A stretch of 64,000 nt of DNA from Gracilinema caldarium (GCF_029265695.1 NZ_JAJUHW010000010.1:1-64000); one strand, 5' to 3'. Positions 17,428 through 26,915 are shown, numbered from the stretch's first letter. Translations and numbers: made by a program. The notes: generated from the letters alone by a model not told the origin.

Positions 17428-18435
17428 TTAGCGATTTACACCGATTTCATCCATCCAGCGTTTGAGAAGCCGGTCTTTATTAACCTTGTCTCCATCCCAC
17501 GCCATATCCTGATTAACGGTTTTTATTTCATTAATAGAGAGAGCCATAGGATGCTTTTCAGCTCCCTTAGCGACTAAAACCACATACCATTTGGTAAAGA
17601 TTTTCTGAGCTTCCTTGGAAGAAAGAATCCAGTCATACAGTTTCTTGGCATTCACCGCATCTTTGCCGCCCTTTATTAAGGACATGGAAGCTAGTTCATA
17701 GCCTGTCCCTTCGGCGGGGGGGATAATTGCCACATTGGCGCCTTCTACCTTGAGTTTTACCTGGTCATGGGCATACCCAATAGCTATCGGTATTTCACCA
17801 ATGGCAACGCTCTTGCCGGGAGCAGATCCCGATTTGGTATACTGGTCAATGTTTGCATCCAGTTTTTTAAGGTACTCAAAGGCCTTGTTTTCATCACCGT
17901 TGAACACATACCGCATGGTGGTTAGCACATTATATGCGGTTCCCGAGGTGTTGGGATTGGCCATACGAATTTTGCCTTTGTACACCGGGTTTAATAGGTC
18001 TGCCCAGCTCTTCGGTATGGGCAACCCCTGTTCTTTTGCTTTGTCCAGGTTGATCACAAAGGTTAGGGGACCTACATAGAGTCCGATCCAGTAATCCTGC
18101 GGATCCTTAAATTGGGCAGGAGTATTTGCAGCAAACCGCGACTTATAGGGAGTGGTGAGTCCCTTGGACTTTGCGGTGATATGATCCAAGCCGACACCGC
18201 CAACCCAGATAGAAGCCTGGGGATTGGCTGCTTCTGCTTCCATACGGGCTACAGCTTCGCCGCCAGAGAGGCGCACAAAATTCACCGTAATGCCTGTTTC
18301 TTTTTGGAACTGTTCAAAGAGCTCCTTTGCCAGGGGTTCTTCCAATGTGGTATAGGCTGACAGGCTGTTCTGGCCAAAGGCAAGGGCAGCCGAAACGAGA
18401 ATGGTGAGAACTAATAATCCGATCCGCTTTTTCAT
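17428..18435 (-). CDS. Ferric-type ABC importer periplasmic binding protein
   Basis: A 335-residue secreted binding protein with a Sec signal peptide (cleavage after A-L-A-F-G-Q or nearby, about residue 21) and no lipobox. The mature protein begins with the S-A-Y-T-T-L-E-E segment typical of the FbpA/AfuA/PhnS binding-protein family. The ligand may be ferric iron, but 2-aminoethylphosphonate and thiamine transporters share the fold. A strong GAGGAGG precedes the ATG. It is the first gene of the importer operon and faces aspS across a shared upstream region. I see no clear Fur box. Confidence 0.82.
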   Translation of the reverse strand: MKKRIGLLVLTILVSAALAFGQNSLSAYTTLEEPLAKELFEQFQKETGITVNFVRLSGGEAVARMEAEAANPQASIWVGGVGLDHITAKSKGLTTPYKSRFAANTPAQFKDPQDYWIGLYVGPLTFVINLDKAKEQGLPIPKSWADLLNPVYKGKIRMANPNTSGTAYNVLTTMRYVFNGDENKAFEYLKKLDANIDQYTKSGSAPGKSVAIGEIPIAIGYAHDQVKLKVEGANVAIIPPAEGTGYELASMSLIKGGKDAVNAKKLYDWILSSKEAQKIFTKWYVVLVAKGAEKHPMALSINEIKTVNQDMAWDGDKVNKDRLLKRWMDEIGVNR

Positions 18436-18582
18436 CAAAAACCTCCTCAATGCAAAGCGTCGCGCCGTCTAGGGCCAAGCCCCCAGACAGCACATTTACA
18501 TATCCTAAACCAATTTCTTACAGAATGCAAATAATAAGGGTCTAATATAGGGCTCCTCATATCATCAATTTTATTCGCCCCC

Positions 18583-18610
18583 TTGCATGCAGGCATACTG
18601 ACCATATATA
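18583..18610 (+). promoter_or_regulatory. Candidate aspS promoter
   Basis: A -35-like TTGCAT (18583-18588) and a -10 TATATA (18605-18610) are separated by 16 bp. The predicted mRNA start falls about 4 nt before the first ATG of aspS, which has no Shine-Dalgarno. Confidence 0.4.
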
Positions 18611-18620
18611 GTAACCTTCT

Positions 18621-20492
18621 ATGGAAACGATGAAACGTACCGTTACCTGCGGGGATCTTAAAAAAGCCGACGCAGGAAAAACTGTGATTTTGAACGGATG
18701 GGTCCACCGCAAACGAGACCATGGGGGCATTTCTTTTATTAACCTGCGGGACCGCTATGGGGTTACCCAGGTTGTCGTTGATGCTGATGCCCCAGAGGCG
18801 CTTAAAGCGACCACTTCTGAGCTGCATAACGAATATTGTATCGCCGTCGAAGGGGTTGTACGGGCCCGGCCGGATAACATGGTTAATCCCGACATGGCCA
18901 CAGGTGAAATCGAGGTCGTGGCAAAAAACCTGGTTATTTTGAGCCGCTGCGAGGTCTTGCCCTTCCAGATTGAAGAAAAATCCGACGCTAAGGAAGACCT
19001 GCGTCTTAAATACCGCTACCTGGATCTCCGTTCCGGAGGCATGCAGAAGCGCATAAAACTCCGAAACGATGTCACCTTTGCAGTCCGGGAGTGGATGCAG
19101 GCCCACGGTTTCTACGAAATTGAAACACCGACCTTTATTAAATCCACACCCGAAGGCGCCCGGGACTACCTGGTTCCGAGCCGACTCTATCCAGGAAAAT
19201 TTTACGCCCTTCCCCAATCGCCCCAGCTTTATAAACAGATACTTATGGTCGCGGGCTTTGACAAATACTTCCAGATCGCCCGCTGTTACCGGGACGAGGA
19301 TGCCCGGGGGGACCGGCAGCCAGAGTTTACCCAGATTGATATTGAGATGTCCTTTGTCAGCCGTGAAGACGTTCTTACCATGATCGAAGGCCTTTTTGGC
19401 TATGTCTTTAAAAAGACCTTGAATGTGACTCTTCCTGAAAAATTCCGCCGTATCAGCTACGACGACGCCATGGAGCTCTATGGCTCGGACAAGCCGGACC
19501 TCCGTTTTACCATGGAAATGCAGGACTTTGCACCCTATGTGGCAGATTCTACCTTCCAAGCCTTTAAGGATGCTCTGGCAAACGGCGAAGCGGAGCGTCA
19601 GGCCGCAGCAGCCAAGGGAGTTACCATCCCAGGCGGCGGCGTAAAGGCCCTGGTTGTTCCCGGAAAGGCCGACTACTCTCGCAAACAAATTGATGAACTT
19701 GAAGCGGCTGCGAAGATTTACAAAGCAAAGGGTATGGCCTGGATGAAGGTTGTTGCCGGTGCAGACGGCAAGGCAACTCTGGAAGGAGGGGCCAGCAAAT
19801 TCTTCTTGCCAGCCGCTGACGGTTCTGGAGCCCCCGCAGACCTGGCGGGCCGGATCATTACGGGACTGGGAGCAAAGGTCGGAGACCTTATCCTTATGGT
19901 AGCGGACAGCAAGCGTAAAATCGCCAACGTGGCCCTCGGCGCAGTCCGCTCCAAGCTCGGCAAAGACTTAGGCCTCTGTGATCCCAACCGCTTTGAGTTT
20001 GCATGGATCATCGACTTCCCCATGTTCGAGTTCAACGAAGAGGAAAACCATTGGGAAGCGGCCCACCATATGTTCACCTGGCCCCAGGAAAAGTACCATG
20101 CCACCATGGAAACCGATCCCGGTTCGGTTAAGGGAGACCTGTACGACCTGGTATTAAATGGCTTTGAACTCGCCAGCGGCTCTATCCGTATCCATGATCC
20201 GGAGTTGCAGAAAAAGGTATTCAAAATCGTAGGCTTTAACCCTGAGGACGCGGAAAAGAAATTCGGCTTCCTTACCGAAGCATTTAAGTACGGTGCCCCG
20301 CCTCACGGCGGTATCGCCCCCGGCCTGGACCGGCTCGTCATGCTCATGGCAGGGGAAACCTCGATTAAGGAAGTCATCGCCTTCCCGAAGAACTCCTTTG
20401 CTGTCAGCCCCATGGATGACTGCCCCAGCGAGGTCGACCAGAAACAGCTTGATGAACTGCACCTGGTGATAAAATACCCCGAAAAGAAATAA
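18621..20492 (+). CDS. aspS: Aspartyl-tRNA synthetase
   Basis: A class II synthetase that charges tRNA-Asp (possibly also tRNA-Asn). The N-terminal OB-fold anticodon domain includes W-V-H-R-K-R-D-H-G. Motif 2 is in F-Q-I-A-R-C-Y-R-D-E-D, a bacterial GAD insertion domain covers roughly residues 310-430, and motif 3 is G-I-A-P-G-L-D-R. The 623 residues are slightly longer than usual. Translation may start at 18621 or at the second ATG, 18630, and the latter matches the family start better. It is transcribed alone, ending before an inverted repeat. Confidence 0.93.
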   Translation: METMKRTVTCGDLKKADAGKTVILNGWVHRKRDHGGISFINLRDRYGVTQVVVDADAPEALKATTSELHNEYCIAVEGVVRARPDNMVNPDMATGEIEVVAKNLVILSRCEVLPFQIEEKSDAKEDLRLKYRYLDLRSGGMQKRIKLRNDVTFAVREWMQAHGFYEIETPTFIKSTPEGARDYLVPSRLYPGKFYALPQSPQLYKQILMVAGFDKYFQIARCYRDEDARGDRQPEFTQIDIEMSFVSREDVLTMIEGLFGYVFKKTLNVTLPEKFRRISYDDAMELYGSDKPDLRFTMEMQDFAPYVADSTFQAFKDALANGEAERQAAAAKGVTIPGGGVKALVVPGKADYSRKQIDELEAAAKIYKAKGMAWMKVVAGADGKATLEGGASKFFLPAADGSGAPADLAGRIITGLGAKVGDLILMVADSKRKIANVALGAVRSKLGKDLGLCDPNRFEFAWIIDFPMFEFNEEENHWEAAHHMFTWPQEKYHATMETDPGSVKGDLYDLVLNGFELASGSIRIHDPELQKKVFKIVGFNPEDAEKKFGFLTEAFKYGAPPHGGIAPGLDRLVMLMAGETSIKEVIAFPKNSFAVSPMDDCPSEVDQKQLDELHLVIKYPEKK

Positions 20493-20510
20493 AACTTCCA
20501 ACAAACAAAC

Positions 20511-20545
20511 AAGGGATGTCCACGCAGTGTCCATGGACATCCCTT
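20511..20545. terminator. Long stem-loop after aspS
   Basis: A perfect 12-bp stem with arms AAGGGATGTCCA (20511-20522) and TGGACATCCCTT (20534-20545) and an 11-nt loop, 18 bp past the aspS stop. There is no strong T-run after it, so termination efficiency is uncertain. Confidence 0.5.
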
Positions 20546-20621
20546 CCCACCGCTTTTATAAATCCATTTTAGCTTTACCAAAATAGTTCGATAATAAAAA
20601 CAGATTAGGAGGCTTTCCCCT

Positions 20622-21416
20622 ATGATTGAAATTGAGCAAAAACTTCTGGACCAGCTTTTTTTAATGAAGGAAGAATACCAGATTAAAGGTATTAAGGCTG
20701 AGTTTGAGGCAGAAGGGACGAGCTACCAGGACATGGTACGGCTGAGGCGCATCACCTTGCAAGCGGGGGTAAAGCTCTTTGTTAAAATTGGCGGGGTCGA
20801 GGCAGTCCGGGATCTTAAAGACTGTCTTGAGCTGGGGGTCGACGGCATCATCGCCCCCATGGTGGAGTCGCCCTTCGGCATTAAAAAATTTCTAGATGCC
20901 TACAGATCAGTATTCCCCGCTAAGGACCACCATTTAGCCATCAATATAGAAACAAAACAGGCGGTTCAGCTCTTACCGGACATCCTTTCCGCTGCCTATC
21001 CAGCCATCGATGCCATTACTATTGGGCGTACCGACCTGAGCGCATCCTATTTCGATCCCGGCATTACACCCGACAGTCACTTTATCTGGGAAACCATAGA
21101 GGCCATCATCGAAACCGCTGCTGACCGCTTCGCTATTACCGTGGGTGGGAATATTTCGAACACAACCCAGGAACGTATGCCCCAGTACCCCCTGGCGGCC
21201 CGGACGGTGCAATTCGTAGAAACCCGCAAGGTCATCATTCCAACCGAGGTATTCCTTGCAAACCGCGCGGCCCTCTTGGACGCCCTCTGGTTCGAAGAAC
21301 TATTTATCCTTTCCCGCAAAGAAGTAAGCGAACGGTTCCTTGCACCGGACTTAAAACGGCTGGACAAGCTAGCCCGTCGAAGCAGCCCGAGCCCCGTACC
21401 AATAACTAAGGTTTAA
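20622..21416 (+). CDS. HpcH/HpaI family aldolase or citrate-lyase-like protein
   Basis: A 264-residue (beta/alpha)8-barrel lyase of the HpcH/HpaI group, which cleaves or forms C-C bonds of 2-keto acids with a divalent metal. The characteristic stretches D-G-I-I-A-P-M-V-E-S, the metal-ligand-like N-I-E-T and G-R-T-D-L-S are visible. The C-terminal part is less typical, so the substrate is open. AGGAGG lies 10 nt before the ATG. It stands alone after aspS and its end overlaps the convergent acyltransferase gene by 11 bp. Confidence 0.75.
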   Translation: MIEIEQKLLDQLFLMKEEYQIKGIKAEFEAEGTSYQDMVRLRRITLQAGVKLFVKIGGVEAVRDLKDCLELGVDGIIAPMVESPFGIKKFLDAYRSVFPAKDHHLAINIETKQAVQLLPDILSAAYPAIDAITIGRTDLSASYFDPGITPDSHFIWETIEAIIETAADRFAITVGGNISNTTQERMPQYPLAARTVQFVETRKVIIPTEVFLANRAALLDALWFEELFILSRKEVSERFLAPDLKRLDKLARRSSPSPVPITKV

Positions 21417-21909
21417 ACTTACGCTTAAGCGTTCCAGGGTCAGGCGCTAGAATCGGCAGGCCAAGCAGCCTGGCCCGGTTATAGCGCTGAATAAGGACAA
21501 AAGGAACATTGGCTAAGAGGGCATACAAAAACATAATCAGGTTCGCAGGCCAGGGATTCCAGGGAAGGCAGAGAGGATAAAACACAAAGGGTAAAAGATG
21601 GGCAAGCTCTGCCCGGCAGGTTTCCTGCACAAAACGGGCAAGATACTCCCGGTCAAAACGTTCAAGCCGGGACTTATTAAAAGGGTGGAGAGAGAAAAAC
21701 TCACCCGCCTCCGGAAGCCTGTCCTTCCAGGCTTGTATTCTTAGATACCGCCGATATACTGAGCCCTTCTTTTCCCAGGGGTGGATTCTAAAAAGCAGCC
21801 CTTCAGGCCGGTATAGACTATCCGGGAAAAGATGCACCATATAGCCGCTTGCAAAATGAACCGCCACCCAAAAAAGTGAATTGGCGAGGATATAGAAGAG
21901 CACCATCAT
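21406..21909 (-). CDS. CrtO-like acyltransferase (glycosyl-diaponeurosporenoate acyltransferase family)
   Basis: A 167-residue membrane protein resembling staphyloxanthin CrtO. Two N-terminal helices and a loop with R-I-H-P-W-E-K-K-G are followed by Y-R-R-Y-L-R-I-x-x-W-K-D-x-L-P and two further helices near residues 100-145. In Staphylococcus it acylates the glucose of a carotenoid ester; here the acceptor is unknown. It overlaps the glycosyltransferase stop (ATGA), so coupling is likely. The glycosyltransferase in front is of the CrtQ-like kind, which fits a glycosylate-then-acylate pathway. No carotenoid synthase or desaturase is in the window. Confidence 0.72.
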   Translation of the reverse strand: MMVLFYILANSLFWVAVHFASGYMVHLFPDSLYRPEGLLFRIHPWEKKGSVYRRYLRIQAWKDRLPEAGEFFSLHPFNKSRLERFDREYLARFVQETCRAELAHLLPFVFYPLCLPWNPWPANLIMFLYALLANVPFVLIQRYNRARLLGLPILAPDPGTLKRKFKP

Positions 21910-23055
21910 TTAATCTGAACCCTCCGGCCCCGCCACTCTATGGGAAGACGCAATAGCTGCATCATAAAAGACCTCGCGAGCACGATTACAAAAAAGAGGG
22001 CAAAACAGGGAAAACCGAGAGAGCTCCACCAGCGGAAGGCCCCGATCCGCCTTACACCGGAAAATAAAACACCGGCAAAAACGAGATAGGCAGCACCAAA
22101 AAACAAACCCGCCCTCAGCTGCGCCGCGGCGAGAGATCTTATCAACCCTATGGGGATACTGAAAGATAAGGTCATAATTGATGAAATGATCAGGATAGTC
22201 CAGAGACTTGATCGCTGGGCTCCCAGGGCCATATTTTTTGACCAGCCGTTAAAAAGCGTATGAAAACCCTCTGCGTACATTCTAAAGGTTATTCGGTTCC
22301 TGTGGGGTATCGAATAGAGGGGGACCTTAAGCTTAGCAAAGGCCTGGCCTAACGCCATATCCTCCAGTATGGAGTCCCGAACCAGGAGGTGTCCCCCCGT
22401 AGCATGGTATGTTTCCTTATCTATGACCATACAGGGACCAAAAAAAACCGAGTTTTGTTTCAAAGGGATGCCGCCACTGGCCGAGATCAAGGCCAAGGAT
22501 GGCAACCAGGTTGAAATAGAGAGAACACTGTTCGTAGGCCCTTTTCATAGCATGATAGGGCTGAACGCTGAGTACAGATCCTGGTCTGCTGTAACATGCA
22601 AGATACTCCAGGGCATCGGGGGCCAAAGTCACATCGGCATCAAAAAAAACAAGCAGGTCGCCCCTCGCTTCCAGAGCTCCTGCATAACAGGCTGCGCTTT
22701 TTCCTGTCCACCTGGGATCCCCTGGGGCTTCCAGCTGGGCAGCCGATAGTGTATCTGCAGGCTGAACAACCCGGCATCCAAACCGGCGGGCGAGCACAGC
22801 GGTTTCATCGGTGGAACCATCATCCACAACAATGACTTCATAGGGCGTAAACGTCTGGTTTTGCAAAGATTCAAGCAGCGGGCCGAGCCTCTGTTCTTCG
22901 TTGCGGGCAGGAATAATGACCGAAAAACGTACTGCTTGGGAGGATACAGTGCTGCCTTGCAGATGGGAAAGCGGGGCGGTATAAAAGCGGCGCAGTCTCA
23001 GGAAACCGAGAGATGCGAGGTATGCACAGATGAGAAGCGGTATCAGGTCCTGCAT
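21906..23055 (-). pseudogene. Family 2 glycosyltransferase (CrtQ-like), frameshifted
   Basis: The protein is split over two frames. The first (from ATG 23055) has a membrane helix, the nucleotide-binding stretch S-V-I-I-P-A-R-N-E-E, V-V-D-D-G-S-T-D and the metal-binding D-A-D-V. It stops at 22417. The second (open from 22505 to 21906) continues with F-F-G-P-C, G-G-H, the E-D-M-A-L-G acceptor/base motif and three or four membrane helices. Together they make one normal GT2 of about 380 residues. A one-base shift between about 22475 and 22505 restores it. It may be a true pseudogene, a programmed shift or a sequence error. It sits between the HD gene (9 bp) and the CrtO-like gene (overlap). Confidence 0.75.
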
Positions 23056-23064
23056 AATGGAACA

Positions 23065-23724
23065 CTATACACCCCAAGCGCTTTTTTCCGCCAGGCTCAA
23101 TATTGCTTTTAAGTCCCTCTGGGTTACGCTCCTATGGGCGCTTTCAAGAAATTCATCCATCCCGCTGAATCCTTCCGCTTTGAGGGCCGCCGCTTGAATC
23201 CCCATTTCAAGCCGGTCAAGCTGGCGAACAAAACGGGATTCGGGGCTTTTACCCTCCTCAAAATCTTCCCACAGGGCAAGAAGACGCTCAGCTTCCGGCA
23301 AACCAGCTACAACCCGAAGGAAAGCTTCCCGTTCCCGTCTATATTTTTCTTCAGGCGATACACCGTCTACCGGCGTAATATCCCCTGCGTAGACCTCTCC
23401 CAGTTCATGGACCAGGGCCATCTCCAGGCACCGAAGCCGGTCCAGACCGGCAAACTCTTCAGTTTGCCCAAGCCGATCCGCTAAAAGCAGGGCCAGAAGG
23501 GCCGTGCCAAAACTGTGGTCCGCCACCGATTCGGCCCTCGCTTCGCTGACACCCCGTTTCAGCCAGCCCTGGCGGAACAGGCCCTTAAGGTCCATGATCC
23601 GGACAAAGGTTCGCAGGACCGCTTCGGTGCCGGGCGGCTCTAACCCAATAGGGGCCTTTTGACGACTCTCTTTGTTTGGCGCACCCAAAAGCCGCCCTTC
23701 CCCATCTTGGAATTTACGCTTCAT
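23065..23724 (-). CDS. HD domain hydrolase (YfbR/HDDC2-like)
   Basis: A 219-residue HD-type metal-dependent phosphohydrolase. The metal ligands are seen as A-D-H-S-F, M-A-L-V-H-E-L-G-E and D-R-L-E, matching the 5'-nucleotidase-like HDDC2/YfbR group. It probably dephosphorylates deoxynucleoside monophosphates. The ATG at 23724 overlaps the end of the MFS gene by 11 bp. The first 35 residues are low complexity and may not be part of the fold. It is the second gene of a four-gene minus-strand operon. Confidence 0.75.
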   Translation of the reverse strand: MKRKFQDGEGRLLGAPNKESRQKAPIGLEPPGTEAVLRTFVRIMDLKGLFRQGWLKRGVSEARAESVADHSFGTALLALLLADRLGQTEEFAGLDRLRCLEMALVHELGEVYAGDITPVDGVSPEEKYRREREAFLRVVAGLPEAERLLALWEDFEEGKSPESRFVRQLDRLEMGIQAAALKAEGFSGMDEFLESAHRSVTQRDLKAILSLAEKSAWGV

Positions 23725-24973
23725 AGGCAAGGATCCTCCGGTCCCAGCGGTCTACCACAAAGGCTAAAAAAGCCCAGATCAAGCAAACTGCGGCGGTTGC
23801 AAGCCAAAGCAGGGCATAGTTGCCTCCCCCAAGCAGCCAGCCCCCAGTAAGCGGGCCGATTACCCAGCCCGCAGAAAAACAGACACCCAGAAAGGACTGA
23901 AAGGACGCTCGCCAATTGGCAGGAGAATGCCGGGCAAGAAAGACCCCCATGTTTATGGAAGAGACGATTTCTCCGGTGGTCCAAATAACCGTGGAGACTG
24001 CAAACCCAATAAACGAAAGCCGCATGGCAAGCATACCGAATCCTATCACATAAAAAAGACCGGAAAGGGACATACAGCTCAAGGGAGTCCATGAACGAAG
24101 GAGCCGGGCAATCGGAATGGAAAAGAGGATTACCACCACCGCATTCAAAGACATAAGGTATCCCATAGAACGGGGACCCGCTTTGTCCATCACATGGGAC
24201 ACCGTCATGGGAAGACCAAAGCCGGTTTGAGAATAGGTAAGACTGGAAAGGACTGCAAGACCCGCAAAGGCAAGCAGTATAGGCCGGGAAACAAAGGCTC
24301 GGAAGGCGCCCCGCCCATCATGATGTTCCAAACAGGATGCCACATGAGTTTCCTTGGGCATTTTTACACCCTGGCTTATCAAGAGAACTGAGAGCAGGGT
24401 TGTAAAAGCATCGCCCCGGAATAACCAAGGAATGGAACGTTCAAATAGGAATGCTGCCACCAGGGGTCCCAGAGCAACCCCCACATTGATAGACCAGTAC
24501 TGGAGCCCAAAGACTTCCTTCCGTTTTTCCGGAGGAGCGAGATCAGTAAGTACCGCGCCGATGAGCGGCCGGGCCCCGCCGCGAAAGAGGCTGCCAAATA
24601 CGATGAGTGCGGGCGCCCAAGGAACATGGACCATAAAACTGAGTAGCAGATTGATGAACGCCCCTGCGCTTTGGAACATAAGGAGGGCTTCTTTACGGCC
24701 TGTGCGGTCAGCGACCCAGCCAGAGAGAAGAGAACCTGCCATCGAAGCGGTAAACACCATGGAAATCACAAAACCCACACGGGCTGCTTCATAGCCCAAC
24801 ACCCGGGATAAATAAAGGGCAAGAAAGGAACCCACAAAATCGCCAAAACGGTTAATCATGGTGGCAAAAAACATGGACCATAAAGAAGTACCAAGCCCGC
24901 GGTACGGAGCAAGAAGCCGTGCCGGAATACCTGCAAGGGACGATCCGAAGGATGCCAGTCTCGAATTATTCAT
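23714..24973 (-). CDS. MFS transporter
   Basis: A 419-residue integral membrane protein with about 12 hydrophobic helices and the family loop motif G-W-V-A-D-R-T-G-R-K-E between helices 2 and 3. It is an exporter-like major facilitator member; the substrate is unknown. It heads the operon continuing into the HD, glycosyltransferase and CrtO-like genes. No Shine-Dalgarno precedes the ATG. A -10 TATAGT on the minus strand (24983-24988) ends 9 bp before it, with a weak -35 at 25006-25011. Confidence 0.82.
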   Translation of the reverse strand: MNNSRLASFGSSLAGIPARLLAPYRGLGTSLWSMFFATMINRFGDFVGSFLALYLSRVLGYEAARVGFVISMVFTASMAGSLLSGWVADRTGRKEALLMFQSAGAFINLLLSFMVHVPWAPALIVFGSLFRGGARPLIGAVLTDLAPPEKRKEVFGLQYWSINVGVALGPLVAAFLFERSIPWLFRGDAFTTLLSVLLISQGVKMPKETHVASCLEHHDGRGAFRAFVSRPILLAFAGLAVLSSLTYSQTGFGLPMTVSHVMDKAGPRSMGYLMSLNAVVVILFSIPIARLLRSWTPLSCMSLSGLFYVIGFGMLAMRLSFIGFAVSTVIWTTGEIVSSINMGVFLARHSPANWRASFQSFLGVCFSAGWVIGPLTGGWLLGGGNYALLWLATAAVCLIWAFLAFVVDRWDRRILAYEA

Positions 24974-25095
24974 AATTGGCCCACTATAACCTAAACAATG
25001 GTAAGTGGGAATAGCGCGGTCTTCTCCGTTTCTTGACTAATAAAGCGTTATATTACACTATTTAAAAATACCAATTTTTAGGAGACACAAAGAGA

Positions 25096-25893
25096 GTGCT
25101 CAAACATGTTCGGGGACGAAAAGTACGGCTTGAAGGCTTTAACAACCTTACGAAATACTTAAGTTTTAACATCTATGACCTCTGCTATGCCCGATCCCAG
25201 GAGTCCCAAATAGAATACCTGGAATATATCGACAAAGAATATGATTCGGAGCGGCTGAAAACAATCATAGAAGAAGTAACCCGGATTATCGACGCAAAAT
25301 TAGTTAATGTCACAACCCAGGATTATGATCCCCGCGGAGCCAGCGTGGTAGCCCTCATCAACGAGGATCATCCGGTTCTAAGTCCCGCGGTCTCCACCAA
25401 CCACATGCCGGAGACTTCCATTGTAGGACACTTGGATAAAAGCCATATCACCGCCCATACCTATCCGGAATTCGACACCAGCACCGGGCTTGCCACTTTT
25501 CGGGTAGATATCGATGTATCCACCTGCGGCATGATCAGTCCCCTCAGGGCTCTGCACTATCTCATCGACTGCTTTGATTCTGATGTGGTGCTTATCGACT
25601 ATCGGGTCCGGGGCTTTACCCGGGACACCAGGGGAAACAAAATCTTTATTGACCATGACATCTCATCAATCCAGGATTTTATTGATGAAGATGTGCTTTC
25701 AGATTACCTCGTCTACGACATTAACATCCTTTCGGATAATATTTTCCATACCAAAATGAGGAAAAAAGAGATAAAACTGAACGATTATCTTTTTGGACCT
25801 GAGATCGAAGACCTTTCACAGGATGAACGGAAACGAATTAAGGAGCTCATCCGCAAGGAAATGCAGGAGATCTTCGAATGCGAAAATTTCTAG
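25096..25893 (+). CDS. speD: S-adenosylmethionine decarboxylase proenzyme
   Basis: It provides decarboxylated SAM for spermidine synthesis. The 265-residue protein is of the E. coli (class 1A) type. The self-cleavage site H-L-D-K-S-H-I has Lys115-Ser116, Ser116 becoming the pyruvoyl group. The following H-T-Y-P-E segment and Cys of S-T-C-G are conserved. The start is a GTG at 25096, after GGAGACACAAAGAGA. Its end overlaps the speE start by 16 bp, so the two are co-translated. Confidence 0.9.
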   Translation: MLKHVRGRKVRLEGFNNLTKYLSFNIYDLCYARSQESQIEYLEYIDKEYDSERLKTIIEEVTRIIDAKLVNVTTQDYDPRGASVVALINEDHPVLSPAVSTNHMPETSIVGHLDKSHITAHTYPEFDTSTGLATFRVDIDVSTCGMISPLRALHYLIDCFDSDVVLIDYRVRGFTRDTRGNKIFIDHDISSIQDFIDEDVLSDYLVYDINILSDNIFHTKMRKKEIKLNDYLFGPEIEDLSQDERKRIKELIRKEMQEIFECENF

Positions 25894-26915
25894 ACCGAAT
25901 TCTGTCTTCCAAGTCCTATGAAATCCGTGAGCGGGTGAGCCGGACTTCAGGATGGTTTTATCGGGCTAAAAAGATCTTATACCGCGGCAAAACGGCATAC
26001 CAGAGCATAGAACTATTGGAGACCGAGGAATTCGGCCGCACCTTACTTCTTGATGGGGCCACCCAGGTTATGGAGGCCAATGAATTTCAGTACCATGAAC
26101 CCATGGCTCACATTCCCCTGCTTGCTCATCCGCAGCCTGAAAGGGTGCTCATCATCGGCGGCGGAGACGGAGGGGTCCTGCGGGAAGTCCTGAAGCACCC
26201 CACGGTCCGTCATGTGGACCTGGTAGAACTGGACGATGCGGTCATTGAATTTTCCCGGACCTTGCTTGCCTTCTGCAGCAAGGGTGCCTTTGACGATGAT
26301 CGAGTCAGCATACATGTCCAGGACGGCAGAACCTTTGTCGAAACAGCTAATAATCAATATGACATTGTCATTATGGATATGACCGATCCGGCAGGTCCAT
26401 CCCTGAGACTCTACAGCCGGGAGTTCTTTTTAGCCCTGTCAAAGCTTCTAAAGGATGAGCGGGCTTATTTTATCATGCACAGCGAATCACCGGATTGCCG
26501 CCCCGAAGCCTTTGCTCGGATACACCGGACCCTCAGGTCCGTATTCTCCCGGGTAGAACTAGCGACCACCTGTATCCGCATGTACGGGGGCCTCTGGTCC
26601 TTTGCGATTGCCAGCCTCGCCAGGGGCAGCCCCTCCAAGGGCGGCGCTGTTACGGTCGCCGCCCTCGACGGAAGCGCAAGCAAAACCGCCAGCGAGCCCG
26701 CCAGGGGCGGTACCGCACTGCGGGAATTTTCGATCTCCGAAATAAGGCGTCGCATGGACGAGCGGGGGTTATCGGGGCTGCAGGTTGTCGCGCCTGAAAC
26801 CTGGCAGGCCTTTTTTGCCCCCTACCCCTACATCCAGACCCTTCTTGCTAAGGAGGGCGACATTTGCACCGACGAAAACCCAGAGTTCCCCGACAGTTTT
26901 GACTATAGGGGATAA
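25878..26915 (+). CDS. speE: Spermidine synthase
   Basis: It transfers an aminopropyl group from decarboxylated SAM to putrescine. The G-G-G-D-G-G-V-L-R-E motif, the D-L-V-E-L-D ligand and M-D-M-T-D-P are all present. At 345 residues it is about 50 longer than usual. A Gly/Ala/Ser-rich in-frame stretch, about residues 246-281 (26614-26720), is bracketed by two copies of the 10-mer CGCCAGGGGC and looks like an insertion. The C-terminal end is also atypical. It follows speD with a 16-bp overlap. Confidence 0.87.
   Translation: MRKFLDRILSSKSYEIRERVSRTSGWFYRAKKILYRGKTAYQSIELLETEEFGRTLLLDGATQVMEANEFQYHEPMAHIPLLAHPQPERVLIIGGGDGGVLREVLKHPTVRHVDLVELDDAVIEFSRTLLAFCSKGAFDDDRVSIHVQDGRTFVETANNQYDIVIMDMTDPAGPSLRLYSREFFLALSKLLKDERAYFIMHSESPDCRPEAFARIHRTLRSVFSRVELATTCIRMYGGLWSFAIASLARGSPSKGGAVTVAALDGSASKTASEPARGGTALREFSISEIRRRMDERGLSGLQVVAPETWQAFFAPYPYIQTLLAKEGDICTDENPEFPDSFDYRG

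Noticed and set aside
18436..18620. Fur box or riboswitch in front of the ferric-type importer
   Set aside because: I could not find a Fur-like 19-mer or a conserved RNA fold in this stretch.
18447..19688. Long open frame opposite aspS (minus strand)
   Set aside because: It lies entirely against aspS and its own upstream region, and shows no recognisable motifs. It is a shadow of a GC-biased conserved gene.
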